Positions 35,594 through 44,718 of a stretch of DNA of 64,000 bases are shown here, one piece after another. Numbering within the stretch: position 1 is the stretch's first letter; each line of letters starts with the position of its first letter. Source of the DNA: Pseudomonas koreensis. Lineage in GTDB: Bacteria > Pseudomonadota > Gammaproteobacteria > Pseudomonadales > Pseudomonadaceae. Under the pieces are notes generated by a model. It was given only the letters and a program-made list of their open reading frames with translations. It searched no databases and was not told the DNA's origin. A program made the position numbers and the translations under genes. Where the stretch lies: the NCBI RefSeq assembly GCF_025447595.1, contig NZ_JAOEJU010000002.1, positions 1-64,000 of the forward strand, written 5' to 3'.

Positions 35594-36925
35594 ATGAAGA
35601 AGGCAAAGCTTAGCCTCGCCTGGCAGATCCTCATCGGTCTGGTGTTGGGGATTGCAATCGGTGCGTTGCTCAACCATTTCAGTGCCGAGAAGGCCTGGTG
35701 GATCAGCAACGTCCTGCAACCGGCAGGCGATATCTTTATCCGTCTGATCAAGATGATCGTGATCCCGATCGTCATCTCTTCCCTGATCGTCGGCATCGCC
35801 GGCGTGGGCGACGCCAAGAAGCTCGGGCGTATCGGCCTGAAGACCATCATCTACTTCGAAATCGTCACCACCATCGCCATCGTCGTCGGCCTGCTGCTGG
35901 CCAACCTGTTCCATCCGGGTGCCGGCATCGACATGAGCACCCTGGGCACTGTGGACATCTCCAAGTACCAGGCGACCGCCGCTGAAGTGCAGCATGAACA
36001 CGCGTTCATCGAGACCATCCTCAACCTGATTCCGTCGAACATCTTCGCGGCCATGGCCCGCGGCGAAATGCTGCCGATCATCTTCTTCTCCGTTCTGTTC
36101 GGTCTCGGTCTGTCGAGCCTGCAGTCGGACCTGCGCGAGCCGCTGGTGAAGATGTTCCAGGGCGTCTCGGAAAGCATGTTCAAAGTCACCCACATGATCA
36201 TGAACTACGCCCCGATCGGCGTATTCGCACTGATCGCGGTGACCGTGGCCAACTTCGGTTTCGCTTCGCTGCTGCCGCTGGCCAAGCTGGTGATCCTGGT
36301 TTACGTCGCCATCGCCTTCTTCGCCTTCGTGATTCTGGGCCTGATCGCCAAGATGTTCGGTTTCTCGGTGATCAAACTGATGCGCATCTTCAAGGATGAG
36401 CTGGTGCTGGCTTACTCCACCGCTTCCTCGGAAACCGTGCTGCCACGCGTGATCGAGAAGATGGAAGCCTACGGCGCACCGAAAGCCATCTGCAGCTTCG
36501 TGGTACCGACCGGCTACTCGTTCAACCTCGACGGTTCGACCCTGTACCAGTCCATCGCGGCGATCTTCATTGCCCAGTTGTATGGCATCGACCTGTCGAT
36601 CAGCCAGCAACTGCTGCTGGTCCTGACCCTGATGGTGACCTCCAAAGGCATCGCCGGCGTACCGGGCGTGTCCTTCGTGGTACTGCTGGCCACTCTGGGC
36701 AGCGTTGGTATTCCGCTGGAAGGCCTGGCCTTCATCGCCGGTGTCGACCGTGTGATGGACATGGCGCGTACCGCCCTCAACGTGATCGGCAACGCCCTCG
36801 CCGTACTGGTCATAGCCCGTTGGGAAGGCATGTACGACGACGCCAAGGGCCAGCGCTACTGGAACTCGCTGCCGCACTGGCGCAGCAAGGAAAAACTGCC
36901 GGCCGGTGACGTTTCCAACAACTGA
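35594..36925 (+). CDS. gltP: Glutamate/aspartate:proton symporter GltP
   Basis: A 443-aa dicarboxylate/amino acid:cation symporter (DAACS family) importing glutamate and aspartate. The hallmark motifs are intact: the serine-rich STASSETVLPRV, the TM7 motif within FVVPTGYSFNLDGSTLY, and SKGIAGVPG. Eight helices and two re-entrant loops are expected. ATG 35594 follows a weak AAGG site. It stands alone between the terminator-ended leader and a strong terminator. Confidence 0.95.
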   Translation: MKKAKLSLAWQILIGLVLGIAIGALLNHFSAEKAWWISNVLQPAGDIFIRLIKMIVIPIVISSLIVGIAGVGDAKKLGRIGLKTIIYFEIVTTIAIVVGLLLANLFHPGAGIDMSTLGTVDISKYQATAAEVQHEHAFIETILNLIPSNIFAAMARGEMLPIIFFSVLFGLGLSSLQSDLREPLVKMFQGVSESMFKVTHMIMNYAPIGVFALIAVTVANFGFASLLPLAKLVILVYVAIAFFAFVILGLIAKMFGFSVIKLMRIFKDELVLAYSTASSETVLPRVIEKMEAYGAPKAICSFVVPTGYSFNLDGSTLYQSIAAIFIAQLYGIDLSISQQLLLVLTLMVTSKGIAGVPGVSFVVLLATLGSVGIPLEGLAFIAGVDRVMDMARTALNVIGNALAVLVIARWEGMYDDAKGQRYWNSLPHWRSKEKLPAGDVSNN

Positions 36926-36947
36926 TCCCCGCCCGCCAGGCCCCCTG

Positions 36948-36975
36948 ACAAACCCCGGAGAAATCCGGGGTTTGT
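36948..36975. terminator. Perfect hairpin after gltP
   Basis: ACAAACCCCGGA and TCCGGGGTTTGT form an exact 12-bp stem with a GAAA tetraloop. The T-run is short, but the stem and GNRA loop are very stable. Confidence 0.75.
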
Positions 36976-37027
36976 CGTTTCTGGCGACCCCGCTATCATT
37001 CGCCGCATCTTCCGGGGGATTTGACTG

Positions 37028-38257
37028 ATGCTTAATGGCCTGTGGCTTGGCTTCTTCATCGTGGCAGCCGTTTCGGCGCTGGGGCAATGGCTGATCGGCA
37101 GCAACGCCGGGATCTTCGCGGCGATGGTGGAAAGCATTTTTGCCATGGCCAAGCTGTCGGTCGAAGTCATGGTGCTGCTGTTCGGCACGCTGACCCTGTG
37201 GCTGGGCTTCTTGCGCATCGCCGAGAAGGCGGGGATCGTCGAGTGGCTGGCCAAAGCGCTGGGCCCGCTGTTCCTGCGGCTGATGCCGGAAGTGCCGGCG
37301 GGGCACCCGGCCATCGGCCTGATCACCCTGAACTTCGCCGCCAACGGCCTGGGGCTGGACAACGCCGCTACGCCGATAGGTCTTAAAGCCATGAAGGCGC
37401 TGCAAGAGCTCAACCCCAGCTCGACCATAGCCAGCAATGCGCAGATCCTGTTCCTGGTACTCAACGCGTCATCTCTGACCCTTTTGCCGGTGACGATCTT
37501 CATGTACCGCGCCCAGCAAGGCGCGCCGGATCCGACGCTGGTGTTCCTGCCGATCCTGCTGGCCACCAGTTGCTCGACCATCGTGGGTTTCCTGTCGGTG
37601 GCGTTCATGCAGCGCCTGCGGGTCTGGGACCCGGTGGTGCTGGCCTACCTGATTCCCGGCGCGCTGATTCTCGGCGGCTTCATGGCGTTGCTCGCGACGA
37701 TGTCGGCCACTGCGCTGGCGGGCTTGTCGTCGATCCTCGGCAACCTGACGCTGTTCGGCCTGATCATGCTGTTCCTGGTGATCGGCGCGTTGCGCAAGGT
37801 GAAGGTCTACGAGGCGTTCGTCGAAGGTGCGAAGGAAGGTTTCGACGTCGCCAAGAACCTGCTGCCGTACCTGGTGGCGATGCTCTGCGCGATCGGCGTA
37901 TTGCGCGCGTCGGGCGCGCTGGACTTCGGCCTCGACGGCATCCGCCATCTGGTGGAGTGGGCAGGGTGGGACACGCGTTTCGTCGATGCGCTGCCGACCG
38001 CGATGGTCAAACCGTTCTCCGGCAGCGCCGCCCGGGCGATGCTGATCGAAACGATGAAGACCTCCGGCGTCGACAGTTTCCCGGCGCTGGTGGCGGCGAC
38101 GATCCAGGGCAGCACCGAGACCACGTTCTACGTGCTGGCGGTGTACTTCGGCGCGGTGGGCATCCAGCGCGCCCGGCATGCCGTGGGTTGCGCGCTGTTG
38201 GCGGAGCTCGCGGGTGTGCTGGGCGCTATTGGCGTCTGCTACTGGTTCTTCGGTTGA
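37028..38257 (+). CDS. SpmA-SpmB fusion membrane protein (nucleoside-recognition domains)
   Basis: A 409-aa polytopic protein. The first half (1-200) matches SpmA (LNFAANGLGLDNAATPIGLKAM) and the second half (225-409) matches SpmB (TAMVKPFSGSAARAMLIETM and IQGSTETTFYVLAVYFGAVG). In Bacillus these are two spore-maturation proteins; in non-sporulating Proteobacteria the fused form is common and its role is unknown, possibly small-molecule transport. It has its own promoter region after the gltP hairpin. Confidence 0.88.
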   Translation: MLNGLWLGFFIVAAVSALGQWLIGSNAGIFAAMVESIFAMAKLSVEVMVLLFGTLTLWLGFLRIAEKAGIVEWLAKALGPLFLRLMPEVPAGHPAIGLITLNFAANGLGLDNAATPIGLKAMKALQELNPSSTIASNAQILFLVLNASSLTLLPVTIFMYRAQQGAPDPTLVFLPILLATSCSTIVGFLSVAFMQRLRVWDPVVLAYLIPGALILGGFMALLATMSATALAGLSSILGNLTLFGLIMLFLVIGALRKVKVYEAFVEGAKEGFDVAKNLLPYLVAMLCAIGVLRASGALDFGLDGIRHLVEWAGWDTRFVDALPTAMVKPFSGSAARAMLIETMKTSGVDSFPALVAATIQGSTETTFYVLAVYFGAVGIQRARHAVGCALLAELAGVLGAIGVCYWFFG

Positions 38258-38269
38258 TCACAATTCAAA

Positions 38270-38358
38270 TGTGGGAGCCAGCCTGCTGGCGATGGCGAAC
38301 TGACCTACACCCCAGGGGTGCCTGAACAATCGCTATCGCCAGCAGGCTGGCTCCCACA
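38270..38358. repeat. REP doublet, variant stem (GAGCCAGCCTGCTGGC type)
   Basis: Inverted pair with the same frame as the other REP doublets, but both stem positions are changed together (CGAGC...GCTCG becomes CCAGC...GCTGG), keeping the palindrome. It lies between convergent genes. Confidence 0.9.
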
Positions 38359-38374
38359 ATGTTGTGCACAAGAC

Positions 38375-39001
38375 TCAAGGTCGGGGTTGTGGCGCAACCC
38401 TCTGGCCTTGTTCCACCGCCCACGCCACCACCTTCGCGGTGAGGCGATCACTGGCCTGACCGAAGCCGGCCACCACCGCCGGGACCTTCACATCACTGAG
38501 CGGCTGACGCTCTTCGAAGCGGCGACTGGCGAGAATCCGCTGGTCATAGCCGCGCACCAGCAACGCATCGACACGCACCACGACGCTGGCCTGCGTGCCC
38601 TGATACTCGGTCTGAAACGCCTGCAAGCTGCCGCCCAGTTCAAGATCCGCCTGGAAGTTGCTGTCGTCGGTACTCAACAGCGACACCCGGCCATCGCGCT
38701 GGAATCCATCCAGCAACCGATTACGTACCAGCACCGGCGCCGGATCGCTCCAGCGCGACGCCTTGTAACTGCTGATCACGTCACCCTGAGGAATCACCGC
38801 GATGTTCGGCCGGTTCAGCGCTTCACTGGCCTGCAGTTTGTTCAGGCGCAGCGACCAGTGCTGAGCCGCCGCCGAACCGGCCGAGGCGGGCGCCTGTGCG
38901 GCTGGCAAACGGTAGACGTCCAGCGGCTCGGACTCGGGCAGGATCGAGCACGCGCTGATCAGCGTGAAGCCGGCGAGGAGGGCGAGGCGAGTCAGCTTCA
39001 T
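38375..39001 (-). CDS. ABC-transport auxiliary lipoprotein (PqiC-like)
   Basis: A 208-aa outer-membrane lipoprotein with signal and lipobox ending ISAC (C18). The ABC_trans_aux/PqiC domain shows DVYRLP, then VRNRLLDGFQRDGRVSLL and SVVVRVDALLVRGYDQRILASRRFEE. It is the last gene of a four-gene MCE operon and overlaps the MCE gene by 4 bases (ATGA). It probably forms the outer-membrane-side partner of the MCE protein in lipid trafficking. Confidence 0.88.
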   Translation of the reverse strand: MKLTRLALLAGFTLISACSILPESEPLDVYRLPAAQAPASAGSAAAQHWSLRLNKLQASEALNRPNIAVIPQGDVISSYKASRWSDPAPVLVRNRLLDGFQRDGRVSLLSTDDSNFQADLELGGSLQAFQTEYQGTQASVVVRVDALLVRGYDQRILASRRFEERQPLSDVKVPAVVAGFGQASDRLTAKVVAWAVEQGQRVAPQPRP

Positions 39002-39936
39002 GGCGTGAACTCCTTGTTCTTGTCACTGCCCAGCAGGTAACCGCTGGGGTTGGCCTCCAGGCGTTGGGAAATGGCGCGCAGCGAGTTCAGGGTTTCACGC
39101 AGTTCGCGGATCGCCGGGGCCAGACCGTTGAGGCCTTGCATGCCGCTGTCCAGGGAGTTCTGGTTCTTGCTCAACAGGCCGTTGATGGTGGCGCTGCTTT
39201 GCTCCAGGGATTTCATCGCCTGTTCAGCACTGCCCAGGGCCTGCTTGCCCTGATCGTTGAGCAGTCCGTTGGCGTTGCGCATCAGCGCGGACGTCTGTTC
39301 GAGCATGTTGCCGGCCTGCTTGCCGACCGTCGCCAGTTGCTGCATGGCCTGGCGCAGGTCGCCGCGCTGATCGTTGATCGAGCCGGTGGTCTGCTCCAGA
39401 TGCTCAAGGGTTTTGCTCACGCGCTCGATGTTGTCGGCGGAGAACATCTGATTGGCGTTGCTCAGCAGCGTGCTGACTCCGCTCATCAGGTCGTTGCTGT
39501 CATTGAGCAGCCGCGAGATCGGCGAGGGCGAGGCGACGATGGTCGGCAGATTCCCGTCATGGCCCTTGAGTTTCGGGCTCTCTGGCGTGCCACCGCTGAG
39601 CTGGATGATCGATGTGCCGGTGATCCCGGCCAGGGCCAGTTTGGCCAGGGTGTCTTCCTTGACCGGCGTGTCGCCCGCCAGACGAATCCGCGCCAGCACC
39701 CGGCGCGGGTCCTGCGGGTCGAGGCGCAGACTGACCACATCACCGACCTTGATCCCGCTGTACTGCACCGGGCTGCCCCGGGACAGGCCGCTGACCGCCT
39801 CGTTGAAGACGATTTCGTAATCCTTGAACTCGGTGTCGACGCTGGACTTGGCCAGCCACAGACCGAAGAGCAGGGCGCCCGCCACCACTATCACCGTGAA
39901 CAGGCCGATCAATACATGATGGGCTCGGGTTTCCAT
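38998..39936 (-). CDS. MCE-domain protein of an MlaD-like lipid transport system
   Basis: A 312-aa protein anchored by one N-terminal helix (about 7-27). A single MCE domain follows (about 40-120, FNEAVSGLSRGSPVQYSGIKVGDV), then a long helical region (150-300) with many Gln/Leu/Asn. ATG 39936 (METRAHHVLIGLF) is taken over a longer frame with unlike composition. MCE proteins form hexameric rings or tubes that move lipids across the periplasm. It is in an operon with permease, ATPase and lipoprotein. Confidence 0.92.
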   Translation of the reverse strand: METRAHHVLIGLFTVIVVAGALLFGLWLAKSSVDTEFKDYEIVFNEAVSGLSRGSPVQYSGIKVGDVVSLRLDPQDPRRVLARIRLAGDTPVKEDTLAKLALAGITGTSIIQLSGGTPESPKLKGHDGNLPTIVASPSPISRLLNDSNDLMSGVSTLLSNANQMFSADNIERVSKTLEHLEQTTGSINDQRGDLRQAMQQLATVGKQAGNMLEQTSALMRNANGLLNDQGKQALGSAEQAMKSLEQSSATINGLLSKNQNSLDSGMQGLNGLAPAIRELRETLNSLRAISQRLEANPSGYLLGSDKNKEFTP

Positions 39937-39937
39937 G

Positions 39938-40741
39938 TCAGACCTCGTTGAGCTGTTTGGCGGCGTCCAGCGCCGAGCGGCCGCGAGGGCCGTGGAAGTA
40001 TTCGTGAATCCACGCGTCGTCGGTTTCCGAGACCACGTCGATGGGACCGGCCACCAGCACTTTCTTCTGCGCCAGTACCGCGACGCGGTCAGTGATGGTG
40101 TAGAGCGTGTCAAGGTCGTGGGTCACCAGAAACACGCTCAGGCCCAGGGCATCGCGCAGGGTCAGGATCAACTGGTCAAACTGCGCGGCGCCAATGGGAT
40201 CGAGGCCGGCAGTGGGTTCGTCGAGAAACAGGATGTCCGGGTCCAGCGCCAGCGCCCGGGCCAGTGCCGCGCGCTTGATCATCCCGCCGGACAGCGAGGC
40301 GGGGTACTTGTCCGCCGCCGACAGCGGCAGCCCGGCCAGCGCCAGCTTCACCGCCGCCAGATGCTCGGCATCGTCGCGGCTCAGGCCGGCGTGTTCGATG
40401 AGGGGCAGGGCGACGTTCTCGGTGACGGTCAGCGACGAAAACAGCGCGCCTTTCTGGAACAGGACACCAAAGCGCCGCTCGATCAGCGAACGCTCATGCT
40501 CCGGCAAGCTCGGCAGGTTCTGGCCGAACACCTTGACCATGCCCTCGCTGGGCCGGCGCAAGCCGACGATGCTGCGCAGCAACACCGATTTGCCGCTGCC
40601 GGAGCCGCCAACCACGGCCAGGATCTCGCCTTTGTACAAGTCGAGGTCGAGGTTCTCGTGCACGCTCTGGCTGCCGAAGCGATTGCACAGGCCACGGACT
40701 TCGATCACCGCCTCGGAGGGCGCACGGGGTAGACGACTCAC
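39938..40741 (-). CDS. MlaF-like ABC transporter ATP-binding protein
   Basis: A 267-aa ATPase with Walker A GGSGSGKS, ABC signature LSGGMIKR (the M-I-K form typical of MCE-linked ATPases) and Walker B ILFLDEPTAGLDP. It overlaps the permease by 4 bases and is followed immediately by the MCE gene. It powers the inner-membrane part of the lipid system. Confidence 0.94.
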   Translation of the reverse strand: MSRLPRAPSEAVIEVRGLCNRFGSQSVHENLDLDLYKGEILAVVGGSGSGKSVLLRSIVGLRRPSEGMVKVFGQNLPSLPEHERSLIERRFGVLFQKGALFSSLTVTENVALPLIEHAGLSRDDAEHLAAVKLALAGLPLSAADKYPASLSGGMIKRAALARALALDPDILFLDEPTAGLDPIGAAQFDQLILTLRDALGLSVFLVTHDLDTLYTITDRVAVLAQKKVLVAGPIDVVSETDDAWIHEYFHGPRGRSALDAAKQLNEV

Positions 40742-41883
40742 CAGCCCATCTCCATGAAAAACAGCGCGGCGACCGCATCGAGCACGATCACCACGAAAAT
40801 CGATTGCACCACGCTGGAGGTGGTGTGGGCGCCGACCGATTCGGCGCTACCGCTGACCTTGAAGCCTTCCAGACAGCCGATCGCGGCAATCAGGAACGCG
40901 AAGATCGGAGCTTTGACCAAGCCCACCAGGAAATGTTGAATCCCTATGTCGCTTTGCAGCAGCGACAGGAACATCGCCGGCGAGATATCCAGCGACACCG
41001 CGCAGACCACCGCGCCGCCGACGATCCCGCAGATCATCGCCAGAAAGGTCAGCATTGGCAGCGCCACCAGCAAGGCCAGCACGCGCGGCACTACCAGCAG
41101 TTCCATGGGGTCGAGGCCCAGGGTGCGGATAGCGTCGATTTCCTCGTTAGCCTTCATCGAGCCGATCTGCGCGGTAAAGGCACTGGCGGTGCGGCCGGCC
41201 ATCAGGATCGCCGTGAGCAGCACGCCGAACTCGCGCAAAAAGGCGAAACCCACCAGATCCACGGTAAACACGCTGGCGCCGAAACTGGCCAGCACCGTCG
41301 CCCCGAGGAACGCCACCACCGCGCCCACCAGAAAGGTCAGCAACGCCACGATAGGTGCCGCGTCGAGGCCGGTCTGTTCGATGTGCGCGATCATCGGCGT
41401 GATTCGCCAGCGCTTGGGCCGGAACAGGCTGCGGGCGATGGTTTCGAGGATCAGACCGACGAAGCCGAGCAGTTGCAGGGTGTCTTTCCACACCGTATCG
41501 ACGGCCCGGCCAATACGCGTCAGCAGTTGCACGCTGACGCTGATTTCCGGTTCCTTGATCGGCACACAGAAGTCGGTCAGCGAGCGATACACGGTTTGCA
41601 GCAAGGCGCGGTCGGCGCTGGAAATCGTGCAGTCGGGGTGTTCGGCGGATTTGCCCAGCCGCTCGGAGCCGAGCAGCTCCACCAGCAGCGACGCGCCGGC
41701 AGTGTCGAGAGCCCCGAGGCCGTTGAGGTCGATGGGGGTATTGGCGTCGTACTGGCCGTGGAGCGTTTCGCTCAGTTGCTTGAGGTCGGCGTAATGGGCA
41801 AGCGTCCAGTCCCCGGTGACCCGCAGGCGGGCAGGGGTGATCGAGGTGTCCAGGCGGGCACTGCCGGTCATTGGGCTGGTCAT
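40738..41883 (-). CDS. MlaE-family permease with N-terminal STAS domain
   Basis: A 381-aa inner-membrane protein. Residues 1-110 are a STAS-like domain (LNGLGALDTAGASLLVELLG), and 150-381 are the MlaE permease (GAVVAFLGATVLASFGA, then AGRTASAFTAQIGSMKANEEIDAI). ATG 41883 gives MTSPMTGSAR. In the canonical Mla system the STAS protein MlaB is a separate gene, so here the two are fused. It is the first gene of the four-gene operon. Confidence 0.92.
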   Translation of the reverse strand: MTSPMTGSARLDTSITPARLRVTGDWTLAHYADLKQLSETLHGQYDANTPIDLNGLGALDTAGASLLVELLGSERLGKSAEHPDCTISSADRALLQTVYRSLTDFCVPIKEPEISVSVQLLTRIGRAVDTVWKDTLQLLGFVGLILETIARSLFRPKRWRITPMIAHIEQTGLDAAPIVALLTFLVGAVVAFLGATVLASFGASVFTVDLVGFAFLREFGVLLTAILMAGRTASAFTAQIGSMKANEEIDAIRTLGLDPMELLVVPRVLALLVALPMLTFLAMICGIVGGAVVCAVSLDISPAMFLSLLQSDIGIQHFLVGLVKAPIFAFLIAAIGCLEGFKVSGSAESVGAHTTSSVVQSIFVVIVLDAVAALFFMEMGW

Positions 41884-41937
41884 AAGCTCCGTGCTTGTTC
41901 GGCTATATCGCAAACCTACGTAATAGCACGAACAGGA

Positions 41938-42966
41938 TTACTTTTCTTTGGTCGGTGTGCTGTCCGTGACCTCGAAGCGCAGCACGCCAATCACCTGACC
42001 GTCCTCGGTCAACACCCGCACCTGCCACTTGCCCGCCGGGTTGCCGGGGAAGTTCTGCTTGTGGGTCCAGGCCCGGTAGCCTTCCTTGCGCCCGCCGTGA
42101 ATGTCGAGGGCGATGCGATCGACCTCTTTGCCGTTGAACTGCCACACGTGATAGATCCGTTCATCGAGCCCACGCGGCGCGTTGATCGCGGTGTAGGCAT
42201 AGAGCCCGCCGCCACGGATCTGCTCGGCGCTGACTTCCTTGAGGCTCGCGCCAGGAACCCGGTCCTGCACCTGGGTGCTGATCGCAACGTCAGTCATCCA
42301 CAGCGTTGCTGGTGGCACCCACGAACGCAGGACCCAGCCTACGCCGCCAATACCGATGGTAATGCTGAGGATCGCCAGCGCGTTGCGCACGGTGCGGATC
42401 GGTAAGATCGACGCCAGGCTCGGGAACGACAACACCACCGCAATTCCCAGCGCCCATTTGAAGCTTTGCGAGGTGGTCAGGTGCATGATCACCGGCAGCG
42501 CCGTAAGCAGGGCGGCGAACAGGGTCAGGGTGTGCAGCGCGAGGAACGCCCAGCGCCTTGGTGCCAGCCACTTGTAGTAGAGCGGGTCGACGATCGAAAT
42601 CAGCGCCGCGATGCACAGCAGCCCGGTGAAAAACAGCTGGCCACTGTTCCAGGTGGTGGTGATGAAGAAGAACGGCAGGACGAAAAACAGACTTTCCTGG
42701 TGGATCATCTGCGTCGCGTAACGCAGCAACGGCTGGGGGATTTCCCGTTTGAAGATCCGCGTGAACAGCCTGGTCAGGCTGTTTTCCAGCATCAGCCAGA
42801 TCCAGCTCAGCAGCATGATCGTGGTGATCCAGCTCGCCAGCCCCTGTTGCCGGTCGACCAGAATGAAGCTGCCGACCCCGGAGATGAAACCGCCGAGCGC
42901 AATGACCCCGGGGTAGCGCTTCATCAGTTCGAGAATGCGCTGGATCAGGAGGGTCAATTTAGACAT
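41938..42966 (-). CDS. Membrane protein with C-terminal DUF2914 domain
   Basis: A 342-aa protein. Residues 1-225 hold about six or seven helices (DUF5924-like), starting near 18 after a basic leader. Residues 230-342 are an extracytoplasmic beta-rich domain with the DUF2914 features YHVWQFNGKEVDRIALDIHG, GYRAWTHKQNFPGNPAGKW and QVRVLTEDGQVIG. The function is unknown. It stands upstream of the MCE operon on the same strand with a 54-bp gap. Confidence 0.8.
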   Translation of the reverse strand: MSKLTLLIQRILELMKRYPGVIALGGFISGVGSFILVDRQQGLASWITTIMLLSWIWLMLENSLTRLFTRIFKREIPQPLLRYATQMIHQESLFFVLPFFFITTTWNSGQLFFTGLLCIAALISIVDPLYYKWLAPRRWAFLALHTLTLFAALLTALPVIMHLTTSQSFKWALGIAVVLSFPSLASILPIRTVRNALAILSITIGIGGVGWVLRSWVPPATLWMTDVAISTQVQDRVPGASLKEVSAEQIRGGGLYAYTAINAPRGLDERIYHVWQFNGKEVDRIALDIHGGRKEGYRAWTHKQNFPGNPAGKWQVRVLTEDGQVIGVLRFEVTDSTPTKEK

Positions 42967-43068
42967 TTGGGCGGTTCACGACAGTCGAGGAAAAAACCCC
43001 GACAGAGTACCGCCCGCCGCGGCCTCTGGCGAGGCTCCCGGTCAGTAAAAGCCCCATACACAACTCCT

Positions 43069-43156
43069 TGTGGGAGCGAGCCTGCTCGCGATGGCTACAT
43101 CCGGTGCTACAGCTGTTTAATGACAGACTGCAATCGCGAGCAGGCTCGCTCCCACA
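43069..43156. repeat. REP doublet (GAGCGAGCCTGCTCGC type)
   Basis: Inverted pair with a spacer of about 40 bases between two genes that both read on the minus strand. Both arms are intact. Confidence 0.92.
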
Positions 43157-43160
43157 GGGT

Positions 43161-44549
43161 TCAATGCTTGGCTGGATCACGGCGGTGAAGCCGCCAGCCC
43201 AGCAGGATCAGCAGCAGAACACCGAGCCCGCCCGCCAGCAGCCACAACACCTGATCGTCGCTGAGCAGCGGTTTCTCGATCCGCAGATAGCCCGGTTGCA
43301 GCAGCAACTCGCGCATGGCCTTGTTCGCCGCTTCCAGCGTCACGCCTTGCAGCTCCCGCGCAGGATCGGCAAAGCGCCCGTCCTCGTAGTCGCCCAGGGC
43401 GCTCCAGTAATAATCGGCCATGGCGCTGGTGCCTTGCACGGCCCAGGCCTGATGGGCGATGGCGGCTTGTTTCAAGCGATTGAAGGTGTCGGCGTCGAGG
43501 CCGTTTTTCAGCAGGTCGGCCTTGAGGTCTTCCAGCACTTGTTCGGCTTCGGCGATGTCCCCGCGATCCAGATCGGCGTTGAGGCTCATGAAACCCACGC
43601 CGCCGAAAACCTCGCGTTCAGCCCACGGCCCGTAGGACAAACCGTGGTCCAAGCGCAATTGGCGATACAGCGCCCACTCCAGGTATTCCTTGAGCAAGTC
43701 GAAGGTTTCGTCGTACTGGTCGTCCAGCACCGGCTCCGGCACCAGCCAGTGCAGCTTGGCGCTGTTGCCGATGAAGCCGCGAGTGATCGTACGTTCGTGA
43801 GCGGCGCTGGCACGGATGTCCGGCAATGGACGGTGTTCGCTCGGATCGACCGCTTCAAGTGCGCCCCACGCCCGTTCCAGATAGGCCGGCAGCAGTTTGT
43901 CGAGGTCACCGACGACAATCAGGGTCATGTTGTTCGGCGCGTACCAGGCCTTGCGCACCTTCTCCAACTGCTCGCGGGTCAGGCCATCGACCTCAGCCCG
44001 CTGCGGGCATTTGAGGCCCAGCTCGACCGCCAGTTGGTTACTCGCGGTGTGGCCGAGATCCTGCCGGTCGAGAAAGCGTTGCAGACGGGTGTAATGACCG
44101 CCGTCCTCACGCTCCACCACCCGTTTGGCGGCGTTGATCGCATTGTCGTCGAAGCGAGTCTGGGTCAGTAGATCCAGCAGCAGGTCAAGGACCTTGCGCT
44201 GGTTTTTCGCCGGGGCTTCGATGACGAACGTGGTGTCGGCGTTGCTGGTGAAAGCGTTCCAGTCACCGCCGAGGGCCTGCATGCGTTCTTCGAGGCCACC
44301 TTCGCCGGTGGCGTCGATGCCGCTGAACAGCAAGTGTTCGAGCAGGTGCGGCAGCTCTTTTTCATTGCAGTCGAAATCGTCCAGACCGACGCCGATCACC
44401 AGCCGGATCGCCACATGCCCACGCTCGGTGCCGGGCTTGAGCAGCAATTGCAAACCGTTGGGCAGCGCGTAGCCTTCAACCTGAAAACGATCCAGGGCGA
44501 AGGCGGGCAGGGAACCGAGCAACAGACAGGCGAACAACAGGCAACGCAT
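43161..44549 (-). CDS. Membrane-anchored M16 zinc peptidase
   Basis: A 462-aa insulinase-family protein. The signal peptide is followed by an M16 domain with the inverted zinc motif HLLEH (H68, E71, H72) and the distal Glu at E146 or E148, so it should be catalytic. The second M16-like half includes RLDHGLSYGPWAEREVFGG. A C-terminal helix (about 433-453) and basic tail RLHRRDPAKH anchor it in the inner membrane facing the periplasm. The substrate is unknown. REP doublets lie on both sides of the gene. Confidence 0.88.
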   Translation of the reverse strand: MRCLLFACLLLGSLPAFALDRFQVEGYALPNGLQLLLKPGTERGHVAIRLVIGVGLDDFDCNEKELPHLLEHLLFSGIDATGEGGLEERMQALGGDWNAFTSNADTTFVIEAPAKNQRKVLDLLLDLLTQTRFDDNAINAAKRVVEREDGGHYTRLQRFLDRQDLGHTASNQLAVELGLKCPQRAEVDGLTREQLEKVRKAWYAPNNMTLIVVGDLDKLLPAYLERAWGALEAVDPSEHRPLPDIRASAAHERTITRGFIGNSAKLHWLVPEPVLDDQYDETFDLLKEYLEWALYRQLRLDHGLSYGPWAEREVFGGVGFMSLNADLDRGDIAEAEQVLEDLKADLLKNGLDADTFNRLKQAAIAHQAWAVQGTSAMADYYWSALGDYEDGRFADPARELQGVTLEAANKAMRELLLQPGYLRIEKPLLSDDQVLWLLAGGLGVLLLILLGWRLHRRDPAKH

Positions 44550-44601
44550 AACGAGCTTCCATACGGCTGAATTGGAGATCCGTGTCGTCAGTCAGATCGC
44601 T

Positions 44602-44666
44602 TTCGCGAGCAAGCTCGCTCCCACAAAGGAATGCATTTCAAATGTGGGAGCGAGCTTGCTCGCGAA
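44602..44666. repeat. REP doublet (GAGCGAGCTTGCTCGC type)
   Basis: Close-spaced inverted REP pair, arms TTCGCGAGCAAGCTCGCTCC and its complement, between the M16 gene and the Na/Pi transporter gene. Both arms are intact. Confidence 0.92.
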
Positions 44667-44718
44667 GGCGCCCTGGAGACTGAACTCTGAGTTACTGACT
44701 GACCACAACCCCAGACGT

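Noticed and set aside
35504..37405. 633-codon frame antisense to gltP and the Spm fusion
   Set aside because: Strong His/Gln/Asp bias and no recognisable fold; the plus-strand genes are clear membrane proteins.
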